Below, piece after piece: positions 1 through 5,378 of a stretch of DNA of 6,862 nucleotides. The DNA comes from Desulfatitalea sp. (GTDB lineage Bacteria > Desulfobacterota > Desulfobacteria > Desulfobacterales > Desulfosarcinaceae): the NCBI GenBank assembly GCA_018224505.1, contig JAGTVD010000497.1, positions 1 through 6,862 of the forward strand. Direction: 5' to 3'. The notes under the pieces were generated by a model. That model made no database searches, was not told where the DNA came from, and saw nothing but the letters and a program-made list of their open reading frames with translations. The position numbers and the translations under genes are program-made. Each line of letters begins with the position of its first letter. The first letter of the stretch is position 1.

Positions 1-344
1 CAAATCTGGCTGCACCAGTCAAAGCGTTTTTAAAGAGCATACATGCAGTTTCTGGCCAAAAAATGGCTGGTTTCATAACGCATCGCGCCGCGGCCTATCC
101 GGACCAGGACATGGACGGATTTACAGAGCCAATAAAATCAGCTTGCAAGGGAAAAAGTATTGAATACAAGGGGTGTTTTGACTGCCAAGGAGCGCTGACC
201 GAATCCTTGCATTCCAGAGTGCAAAAGAAGCTTAATTTATCGGACGAGCAGTGGGCGGATATGGTCAAGCAGATGGCCGGTCACCCCAACAAAGAAGACA
301 TGGAGAAAGCTAAAACGTTTGCCAAAACGGTTTTGGCTGATTAA
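1..344 (+). CDS. Flavodoxin-family protein, C-terminal part (5' end outside window)
   Basis: The reading frame is open from base 3 to the TAA at 342-344, giving 113 residues with no stop at the left edge, so the gene starts upstream. An internal ATG at 63 would give a 93-residue protein, but the 20 codons before it (NLAAPVKAFLKS...) continue the same fold and should not be dropped. The visible part matches the second half of flavodoxin-like-fold proteins of anaerobes: an APVKAFL helix, a strand-turn GQKMAGFITH, then the YKGCFDCQG signature at about residues 52-60, and a charged C-terminal helix ending HPNKEDMEKAKTFAKTVL. Known family members bind FMN and carry electrons in the cytoplasm. The phosphate-binding loop lies in the missing N-terminal half, so FMN binding cannot be checked here. 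The partner is unknown. The downstream gene is 357 bases away, so co-transcription is uncertain. Confidence 0.8.
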   Translation, partial: NLAAPVKAFLKSIHAVSGQKMAGFITHRAAAYPDQDMDGFTEPIKSACKGKSIEYKGCFDCQGALTESLHSRVQKKLNLSDEQWADMVKQMAGHPNKEDMEKAKTFAKTVLAD

Positions 345-388
345 AATTCCTTACATACGGGGCTGATGAATCTGAATGGTAGGAATTT
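344..388. repeat. 8-bp inverted repeat just after the flavodoxin-family stop codon
   Basis: AAATTCCT (344-351) is exactly complementary to AGGAATTT (381-388), with 29 bases between the arms. The + strand continues with CAAAAAAA rather than a T run, so it is not a canonical intrinsic terminator for the upstream gene. Its position right at the stop codon is suggestive of a 3' end structure, but the long loop and AT-rich stem make it weak. Confidence 0.3.
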
Positions 389-701
389 CAAAAAAACGCA
401 CGATTGAAAAACCTGATCATTCTGCTTAATAGAAGTTCGGCAACTGAAAGTGAGGTCAGGATGGATTTTCGCTAACCTATCTTCGCGTTATACGGTGCTA
501 GGGGGAAACATATTCTAATTTCCTGTTTGAGGATACTTACCCATCAAGTGAATTAGAAGATCTACCCGGCATATTTAATAGCAAGGAAAACGTTCTTAGT
601 ACGGTTTAAGGGGCGGCATATTCCGGGGGAGAACCCGGCTATGGTCGCCCACCTTGAACTACAATCGCCGGTTGTGCCGGTAGTGTTATGGATAAAATCG
701 C
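345..701. other. Gene-poor intergenic region upstream of the UroD-like gene
   Basis: No convincing protein of useful length was found on either strand. The region is AT-richer than its surroundings in its first two thirds. I found no promoter with both a good -35 and a good -10 box at proper spacing; TTGTGC (672-677) followed by TAAAAT (693-698) has only a 15-base spacer and would start transcription on top of the start codon. The last 90 bases hold the stem-loops and short ORF listed separately. Confidence 0.5.
611..684 (+). promoter_or_regulatory. Possible structured leader upstream of the UroD-like gene
   Basis: Two nested stems are visible: outer GGGCG (611-615) with CGCCC (646-650), and inner CCGGG (623-627) with CCCGG (634-638). 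They are separated by a symmetric 7 x 7 internal loop, and the inner stem closes a 6-base loop GGAGAA. A second hairpin follows: ACTA (658-661) with TAGT (681-684), and CCGG (668-671) with CCGG (677-680). The GGAG in the inner loop is a good ribosome-binding sequence for the ATG at 641, so the structure encloses a translation start. I do not recognise a known riboswitch consensus. The pairing is seen; any regulatory role is inference. Confidence 0.3.
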
Positions 702-721
702 ATGGGCAATACCTTCATTGA
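641..721 (+). CDS. Possible 26-codon upstream ORF overlapping the UroD-like start
   Basis: The frame runs from ATG at 641 to TGA at 719-721 and encodes 26 residues beginning MVAHLELQSPVVPVV. It has a strong ribosome-binding sequence, GGAG at 628-631 inside a GGGGGAG run, 9 bases before the ATG. The next gene starts at 702 inside this ORF in another frame and has no visible ribosome-binding site of its own. An arrangement of this kind could load ribosomes for coupled translation of the UroD-like gene. The peptide resembles nothing I know, and chance occurrence is quite possible. Confidence 0.25.
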   Translation: MVAHLELQSPVVPVVLWIKSHGQYLH

Positions 722-1733
722 GTTGCTCGAAATATTTCGCAGAGGGAAACGCTCCGTTTTCAGCCTGGGGCCTTTTTTGCCCATCGAGATATTGTGGCAG
801 CAAGGCTGGTGCTTTAATCAGATTCTACAAGGGGGCGCGCCTATGGCACTGGCGGCCCTGACCAAACTGAATCTGGGATTTGAATCCACAGTGCTGCCCT
901 TTGACCTTAATGTGGAAGCTGAGGTGCTCGGGGCGCCCGTTCGCTACCACGAAGAACAAGATGGTATACCAATTTATCCAACCATAGCCCAAAAGGTCGT
1001 GGGCGATGCGGATGACATTGTTGTTCCGGAGGATATCGGTCCGATCGGACGAATCCCCCTTATCAACTCGGCCATCTCTAAAACCAGGGCAATGGCCGAC
1101 GGCCGAGGAGCGGTAGGGGCCTTTGTCACCGGCCCGTTCACCCTGGCCGGCCAGATAATGGACATGGACAAAATGCTCGTCATGACGATGAAGCAGCCCG
1201 AGGCATTCTGTGCAGTTCTGGCAAAGCTGTCTCAAACGATAATCGCTGTGCGGGATGCCTACGTGCGGGCCGGAGCCCAGTTCATCGTAGTGCAGGAAGG
1301 TGGGGTTGCGGCTATATCCCCGAAACTTTTCTCAAGGTTGGTTTTACCTTTTTTACAGGACATCCTTTGTGAAAAACAGGTGCCCCACATTTTATTCCTC
1401 GCCGGGAATGCCGACCGGTATATTGGGCAAATGCCTCAGTGTAGGGCCGATGGTCTGAGTGTGGATCAGTCCTGCGATTTGGACAAGGTTCTGGGTCTGG
1501 TACCTCGGGATCTGCCACTTGCGGCTGTCATTGGCAGCAACACCATGCTGGCTCAAGCAAGCCCGGACGAGATCAGCGCTACGGTCCGTTTTTTTCTAGA
1601 CAAAGGTCTTTCCATAGTCCTGCCACCGGCGGATATCTATCCCCCGGCGAAAATCGAAAACATAATCGCCTTTGCAGATGCGGCACGATCTTATCCAGGT
1701 CCACCGATTGCTTGGAACGGGGGGTCGCAATGA
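702..1733 (+). CDS. UroD/MtaA-superfamily protein without the expected zinc ligands
   Basis: This 343-residue protein belongs to the uroporphyrinogen decarboxylase (URO-D) fold family, closer to the methylcobamide:thiol methyltransferases (MtaA, MtbA, CmuA) than to true HemE. Visible landmarks are LPFDLNVEAEVLGAPV at 65-80, TGPFTLAG at 143-150, a SPKLFSRLVLPFLQDI segment at 206-221, GNADRYIGQM at 235-244 and the C-terminal PPAKIENIIAF at 314-324. The N-terminal RQAGRY motif of HemE is absent, so haem synthesis is unlikely. In MtaA-type enzymes the zinc site is the His-x-Cys of HICG plus a Cys in a PGCG turn; here the aligned residues are F232, A234 (FLAG) and A310 (PPAD). The ATG at 702 is the first start after an in-frame stop at 693-695, and the N-terminus from it fits the family, although no ribosome-binding site is seen. 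ATG 843 has a better site but would remove about 47 family-like residues. The gene overlaps the next by ATGA. Substrate unknown. Confidence 0.82.
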   Translation: MGNTFIELLEIFRRGKRSVFSLGPFLPIEILWQQGWCFNQILQGGAPMALAALTKLNLGFESTVLPFDLNVEAEVLGAPVRYHEEQDGIPIYPTIAQKVVGDADDIVVPEDIGPIGRIPLINSAISKTRAMADGRGAVGAFVTGPFTLAGQIMDMDKMLVMTMKQPEAFCAVLAKLSQTIIAVRDAYVRAGAQFIVVQEGGVAAISPKLFSRLVLPFLQDILCEKQVPHILFLAGNADRYIGQMPQCRADGLSVDQSCDLDKVLGLVPRDLPLAAVIGSNTMLAQASPDEISATVRFFLDKGLSIVLPPADIYPPAKIENIIAFADAARSYPGPPIAWNGGSQ

Positions 1734-2365
1734 CATCCGATGTGAACATCCCTTTGCTCATCTCCTGCGGGATCCTGCGCGAAGAGATTCTCGCTTTGAA
1801 AAGGCAGGGCCGAATCATTGCACACACCCACTTTTTAAGTTCACGGCTGCACTCCCATCCACAGCATCTCGGAAAGGCCCTATCTGCAACAATGGCTTTT
1901 TACCGCCCGAAATTCGGGCAGCAGGTAGTCGTTGTTTATGGGGATGCGTGTCTGGGCTTCAATGGTGAAATGGCCCGCCTGGTATCAGACTTCGGAATGA
2001 CCAAGGTGTCAGCTGTCAACTGCATTGATTGTCTTTTGGGCGGGCGTGGCCGACTTCTGGAGATCGACCCCGGGCATCGTTACTTTTTCCTTAACCGAGC
2101 CTTTCTCCAGTTTGGCCGCAGATTATTTAATAAAGATCCAGCAGCGGTCCGAGAGCAATTCAAAATGCTTTCCGCCATTGTACCCATCGACTCCATGGGC
2201 GATCTAAATGTCCATTGGAATGAGGTGCGACATGTCAGCGAAGTTACCGGCTTGCCGCTGAAGGAGGTGCTTGATGTGGGACTGGACGGGGTTGAAAAGG
2301 TCCTTGCTGAAGCCGTTCAGTTAGAATCAGTTCGGTGCTATGCCAGGTTGCAATTTGACCCGTGA
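1730..2365 (+). CDS. DUF1638 domain protein
   Basis: This 211-residue soluble protein carries the DUF1638 pattern: ISCGILREEI at 11-20, LHSHPQHLGKAL at 40-51, VVVVYGDAC at 66-74, NCIDCLLGG at 97-105 and a RYFFLNRAF strand at 117-125. DUF1638 has no established biochemical function as far as I know; such genes are often found beside MtaA-like or corrinoid methyl-transfer genes in anaerobes. The conserved Cys and His residues (C13, H41, H43, C74, C98, C101) could form a metal or cofactor site, which is inference. I chose ATG 1730 rather than TTG 1712: it overlaps the upstream stop as ATGA (stop TGA 1731-1733), has a G-rich ribosome-binding sequence just before it (GGAACGGGGGG, 1714-1724), and places the conserved ISCG strand near the N-terminus. 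Translation is probably coupled to the UroD-like gene, suggesting equimolar partners. Confidence 0.8.
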   Translation: MTSDVNIPLLISCGILREEILALKRQGRIIAHTHFLSSRLHSHPQHLGKALSATMAFYRPKFGQQVVVVYGDACLGFNGEMARLVSDFGMTKVSAVNCIDCLLGGRGRLLEIDPGHRYFFLNRAFLQFGRRLFNKDPAAVREQFKMLSAIVPIDSMGDLNVHWNEVRHVSEVTGLPLKEVLDVGLDGVEKVLAEAVQLESVRCYARLQFDP

Positions 2366-2426
2366 TCCTGTAGAAAACTAAAAATTGCCTCCGGGATTCC
2401 GGCGCCAGGCCCATCGCCCATAACCC

Positions 2427-2432
2427 TATAAT
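2427..2432 (+). promoter_or_regulatory. Candidate -10 box upstream of hisB
   Basis: A perfect TATAAT lies 31 bases before the hisB start in the 98-base gap after the DUF1638 gene. No recognisable -35 box sits 16-18 bases upstream (the sequence there is GC-rich: GCCAGG) and there is no extended -10 TG. If used, it would give hisB its own short leader of roughly 25 bases. A weak GC-rich hairpin (CCGG 2391-2394 with CCGG 2399-2402, flanked by GCCT/AGGC) precedes it and has no T run. Confidence 0.35.
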
Positions 2433-2463
2433 TTAACGCCATGATCCCAGAAAAGGATGTTGC

Positions 2464-3051
2464 ATGAAACGCGTCGCCGAGTTGGAACGGAAAACCAAAG
2501 AGACCCAAGTGCGGGTCCGGTTGGCCATTGATGGTGACGGCCACTGCGAGTTGGCCACTGGTATCGGGTTCTTCGATCACATGCTCACACTGATGTGCGT
2601 GCATGGCCGGATGGATCTCTCGGTGGCCGCCGAAGGGGATATCGAGGTGGATTATCACCACACGGTGGAGGATGTTGGGTTGGTGCTGGGAGACGCCCTG
2701 CATCAGGCCCTTGGGGAGCGTAAAGGGATCACGCGCTATGGGTATGCCGTCATACCCATGGACGACGCCCTGGCCAAAGTGGCGGTCGATCTCTCCAACC
2801 GGCCCTATTTGCAAATGCGTACACCCGACCGGATACCCCGGCAAAATGATTTCGACCTGCCCCTAGCAACGGAGTTTTTCCGGGCATTTGCCCAAAAGGC
2901 CGGCATGAACCTGCACATCGAGATTGCTTACGGCGACAATTGGCACCACATGATCGAAGCGGCTTTCAAGGGGCTCGGACGCGCTTTGCGACAGGCAACG
3001 GCGCTGGACAAAGGGGTGGTTGGCATTCCTTCCTCAAAAGGGACTTTGTGA
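2464..3051 (+). CDS. hisB: Imidazoleglycerol-phosphate dehydratase
   Basis: This enzyme dehydrates imidazole glycerol phosphate to imidazole acetol phosphate in histidine biosynthesis, in the cytoplasm. The 195-residue length is that of the monofunctional enzyme, without the N-terminal phosphatase domain of the E. coli fusion. All family signatures are present: GIGFFDHML at 33-41, HHTVEDVG at 65-72, R90, a conserved LHIEIAYGDNWHHMIEA block at 150-166 and the C-terminal PSSKGTL at 189-195. The manganese ligands expected in this family are there, including H39, H65, H66, E69, H151, H161, H162 and E165. The start is supported by AAAAGGA (2451-2457), six bases before the ATG. No other his gene is in view on either side, so it is either an isolated his gene or a small separate unit. 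Nothing suggests loss of activity. Confidence 0.96.
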   Translation: MKRVAELERKTKETQVRVRLAIDGDGHCELATGIGFFDHMLTLMCVHGRMDLSVAAEGDIEVDYHHTVEDVGLVLGDALHQALGERKGITRYGYAVIPMDDALAKVAVDLSNRPYLQMRTPDRIPRQNDFDLPLATEFFRAFAQKAGMNLHIEIAYGDNWHHMIEAAFKGLGRALRQATALDKGVVGIPSSKGTL

Positions 3052-3058
3052 TTCAATT

Positions 3059-3074
3059 TCCGCCACATGGCGGA
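3059..3074 (+). terminator. Hairpin after hisB, possible transcription end
   Basis: TCCGCC (3059-3064) and GGCGGA (3069-3074) form a perfect 6-bp stem with a 4-base ACAT loop, eight bases after the hisB stop codon. A second stem, CCGGGG (3080-3085) with CCCCGG (3099-3104), follows at once. Neither is followed by a T run on either strand, so this is not a classical intrinsic terminator. It may instead protect the 3' end or mark a Rho-dependent end. Confidence 0.35.
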
Positions 3075-3356
3075 TGGGACCGGGGCTGGACCGCCAATCC
3101 CCGGCAAGGTCACGCCCGGGCGGCAGTTCTCGTTATAAGGCTTCAAACTATTTGGAATTAAAAGCGATTGTGAGATTTCCGGCTGTTTTTGGTCCTCCGG
3201 AGGTGGCGTCACCGAAATTGATGATTATATTCGCCAATCAGGGTGGTAAAAGCGACCGCTATGAGGATCACGATGCCGATCGTGCCGTAAGGTGGCAGCT
3301 GTTAGCAGGCAGGGGCAGCCTGAAGCCGGTCAGCCGGTTATGCGCGCACGGCAGGC

Positions 3357-3385
3357 TTGACATTATGGGCCTGTTTAAGTACATT
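3357..3385 (+). promoter_or_regulatory. Candidate sigma70-type promoter for dnaG-rpoD
   Basis: A perfect -35 box TTGACA (3357-3362) is followed after exactly 17 bases by TACATT (3380-3385), a 4-of-6 match to the -10 consensus. Transcription would begin near 3391-3393 and give a leader of about 180 bases before the dnaG start. It is the best promoter candidate I found upstream of dnaG. The primary sigma factor encoded downstream would be the one to use it. Confidence 0.45.
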
Positions 3386-3415
3386 CACAAATTTCATACA
3401 GGCGAGGTGCGAAAC

Positions 3416-3469
3416 ATGCTCTTAATTCATAACAATTCCTTTATTCCAGCCGGATGTCAACCCATATGA
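3416..3469 (+). CDS. Possible 17-residue leader peptide upstream of dnaG
   Basis: A short ORF, MLLIHNNSFIPAGCQPI, runs from ATG 3416 to TGA 3467-3469. It has a reasonable ribosome-binding sequence GAGG (3404-3407) eight bases before the ATG and lies about 25 bases after the predicted transcription start. The peptide has no run of a single amino acid that would suggest classical attenuation. It is close to what chance produces; the only support is its position between a promoter candidate and the long dnaG leader. Confidence 0.2.
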   Translation: MLLIHNNSFIPAGCQPI

Positions 3470-3559
3470 CCATAGTCTGCGTATGGCCGTGATGCGCCGT
3501 TAGGCACCGCGGATGTTCCTGCCTTGGCCGTTGGCCGTCTCCAACGCGTTCGACAACAT

Positions 3560-3565
3560 GGAGGG
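3560..3565 (+). promoter_or_regulatory. Ribosome-binding site that sets the dnaG TTG start
   Basis: GGAGGG lies eight bases upstream of TTG 3574. No in-frame ATG or GTG exists between the upstream in-frame stop (3490-3492) and the conserved N-terminal residues, so this site decides in favour of the TTG start. Confidence 0.7.
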
Positions 3566-3573
3566 CGCTCTTT

Positions 3574-5358
3574 TTGGTATATTCGATCCCTGAAGAGACC
3601 ATTAAACGCATTAAAAACACTGCTAATATTGTCGATGTGGTCGGTGAGCACGTGGTGCTCAAGAAGGGGGGGCGCGACTTTCTCGGCTTGTGTCCGTTTC
3701 ACACCGAAAAGACGCCGTCGTTCACGGTCAGTCCGGACAAGCAGATGTTCTACTGTTTCGGATGTCACGTTGGTGGTACGGTTTTTACCTTTTTGATGCA
3801 GTTGGAGGGACTCTCGTTCACGGATGCCGTGCGGACGGTGGCCGGCAAGTATGGCATCGAAGTGCCAATGGCGAACATGACGCCGGGGCAACGGACCCGG
3901 TTATCGGAAAACGAGCGCATTCTGGCTGTCAACGAGACGGCGATGCGCTTTTTTCAACGGATGCTCACCGATTCGGCGGAAGGCGCGCAGGCGATGAGCT
4001 ACCTGGTGGGTCGCGGGATGACCCGTAAAATCATCGATAAACACCAGTTGGGATACGCTCCCAACCGTTGGGATGGGCTGACGCGCCATCTTGAAGCGCA
4101 AAAAGTCCCTCCCGATCTGTTGCGGACAACCGGTTTGTTGGTGCCCCGCAAGGATAACAAGGGCCATTATGACCGCTTTCGGGATCGCGTGATATTTCCG
4201 ATCCTCAACCTCAGTCAGCAGGTGATCGGTTTTGGTGGCCGGGTGATGGGCGATGGGATGCCCAAATACCTGAACTCGCCGGAAACACCGGTTTACAACA
4301 AGCGCCGCTGCCTTTACGCGCTGGACAAGGCCAATCGAGCGGCCCGTTCCAAGGGCAAGGTCTACGTGGTGGAAGGCTATTTCGACGTCCTGGCCATGCA
4401 CCTGTTCGGTCTCGACAACACGGTGGCAACCCTGGGCACAGCCTTGACGCCCGAGCATGTGCAGTTGCTCAAGGGAATGGTAGGGCGGTCGGGCCAGGTG
4501 ATCCTGGTGTTCGATTCCGACCAGGCCGGCATCAAAGCCGCCCAGCGCAGCGTAGGCGTTTTCGAAGCGGGGTTTCTTGATGCGCGCATTCTGGTTTTGC
4601 CCCGGGGGTATGATCCCGATCTTTACTTGCGGGAACATGGCCCTGATGATTTTCTCAAGGCAGCCGATAATGCCCTCGGCATGATCCCGTTTATCATCGA
4701 GATGGCTGTAAGCGTGCACGGCCTCACATTAGAAGGCAAAATTAAAGTGGTGGATGAAGTGCAAGGGTCGCTGGCGGCAGTGCAGGATTCTGTGGCCAGG
4801 GCACTGTATGTGAAACAGTTGGCCGAACGACTCGATATCGACGAGACGGCTATAATGAATAAAATTCGTCAGGTGGCCGGCTCCGCGTCGGGCCCTGCGG
4901 CTGTGGCACCGGCCGATGCACCGGCCACGACCATGGCCGGCAGCGGTCGTCTCGAGCGGCAGATCATTGCCATGATGTTGCACTACCCTGCCATGATGCC
5001 TGAGATCATCGGGCGCAATGTGGTGGATGATTTCGAGGATGAACAGTGCAAAGCCATCGCACGGATGGTGATGGGGCGGGCCCATGGGGAAACAGAAAGT
5101 GCCGAGGATCAGATATCGCTGGTGGCGGATCCTGATGCCAGCAGCTTTCTGGCCCAACTGGCGATCGGTGAGAGCCACTGGGATCGTCAAGGGTGTGAGC
5201 GGCTGCTGGTGCAATTCGAGAATCGACGGCAGCGGCGCGAGCGGGAGACGCTGCAACGCCGGATTGAAGCAGCTGAAAAAAACAACGATATGGATTTGCT
5301 TGCAAAACTGTTGATGCGTAAACAACAGCAGGCGGGTAGGGGATTGACCAACTTGTAG
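3574..5358 (+). CDS. dnaG: DNA primase
   Basis: DnaG makes the RNA primers for DNA replication, recruited to the fork by the DnaB helicase. The 594-residue protein has every expected part in order. The N-terminal CHC2 zinc-binding domain has C40, H43, C61 and C64 in LCPFHTEKTPSF...YCFGC. The catalytic core includes the basic surface motif GFGGRV (219-224) and KYLNSPET (231-238). The TOPRIM metal site is E267 in EGYFDVLAM with D314 and D316 in FDSDQAG. An Ala/Pro-rich linker at about 436-456 leads to a C-terminal helicase-binding domain starting at ERQIIAMMLHYP (461-472). The start is TTG with GGAGGG eight bases upstream, which leaves the usual IPEETIKRI helix just inside the N-terminus. A rare start may help keep primase scarce. 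rpoD follows after 20 bases, giving the dnaG-rpoD core of the macromolecular-synthesis operon. All catalytic residues are intact. Confidence 0.97.
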   Translation: MVYSIPEETIKRIKNTANIVDVVGEHVVLKKGGRDFLGLCPFHTEKTPSFTVSPDKQMFYCFGCHVGGTVFTFLMQLEGLSFTDAVRTVAGKYGIEVPMANMTPGQRTRLSENERILAVNETAMRFFQRMLTDSAEGAQAMSYLVGRGMTRKIIDKHQLGYAPNRWDGLTRHLEAQKVPPDLLRTTGLLVPRKDNKGHYDRFRDRVIFPILNLSQQVIGFGGRVMGDGMPKYLNSPETPVYNKRRCLYALDKANRAARSKGKVYVVEGYFDVLAMHLFGLDNTVATLGTALTPEHVQLLKGMVGRSGQVILVFDSDQAGIKAAQRSVGVFEAGFLDARILVLPRGYDPDLYLREHGPDDFLKAADNALGMIPFIIEMAVSVHGLTLEGKIKVVDEVQGSLAAVQDSVARALYVKQLAERLDIDETAIMNKIRQVAGSASGPAAVAPADAPATTMAGSGRLERQIIAMMLHYPAMMPEIIGRNVVDDFEDEQCKAIARMVMGRAHGETESAEDQISLVADPDASSFLAQLAIGESHWDRQGCERLLVQFENRRQRRERETLQRRIEAAEKNNDMDLLAKLLMRKQQQAGRGLTNL

Positions 5359-5378
5359 GGCGCTGGAGGCTCATTCCA

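Larger units (their letters stand above)
3052..3573. other. Gene-poor region between hisB and dnaG
   Basis: About 520 bases without a convincing gene. Open frames that cross it lack family-like sequence and mostly continue out-of-frame from hisB or dnaG. It holds several short GC-rich inverted repeats: TCCGCC/GGCGGA (3059-3074), CCGGGG/CCCCGG (3080-3104), the palindromes CGCCCGGGCG (3113-3122) and CCTCCGGAGG (3194-3203), CACGAT/ATCGTG (3269-3284), CAGGC/GCCTG (3306-3322) and CCATATG/CGTATGG with one G-U pair (3462-3486). The right third contains a promoter candidate and a possible leader ORF. rpsU, often found before dnaG, is not here. Confidence 0.6.

Noticed and set aside
672..698. TTGTGC and TAAAAT as a promoter for the UroD-like gene
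   Set aside because: The spacer is only 15 bases and the transcript would start at or inside the start codon.
1712..1729. TTG 1712 as start of the DUF1638 gene
   Set aside because: It would add six residues inside the end of the upstream gene. The ATG at 1730 forms the classic ATGA coupling and has a G-rich site before it.
843..1733. ATG 843, with AGGGGG upstream, as an alternative start of the UroD-like gene
   Set aside because: The preceding 47 residues fit the usual N-terminal region of this family (LGPFLPIEIL and so on), and the shorter form would lack the first part of the barrel.
2338..2844. A 168-codon open frame on the - strand across the DUF1638 end and hisB
   Set aside because: Antisense to conserved hisB motifs and without a plausible fold or ribosome-binding site.
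3209..3301. A 30-codon hydrophobic stretch on the - strand (contains IGIVILIAVAFTTLIGE), resembling a single membrane helix
   Set aside because: It begins right after a stop codon, its only usual start is an internal GTG with no ribosome-binding site, and it is too short to separate from chance.
3020..3469. A 149-codon + strand frame starting inside hisB and running through the intergenic region
   Set aside because: Its start lies within hisB in another frame, its composition is unlike a real protein, and no family is recognised. Only its last 17 codons have a plausible separate start.
3499..3505. GTTAGGC, resembling the core of an integron attC site
   Set aside because: No matching RYYYAAC-type partner or long imperfect palindrome was found in the 140 bases upstream, so there is no attC structure.
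3558..3593. ATG 3558, a short frame overlapping the dnaG start
   Set aside because: It ends after about 10 codons, has no ribosome-binding sequence of its own, and its second codon is part of the GGAGGG site for dnaG.
3901..4719. A 272-codon open frame on the - strand inside dnaG
   Set aside because: Fully antisense to the primase catalytic core, His/Gln-rich composition typical of shadow frames, and no recognisable domain.
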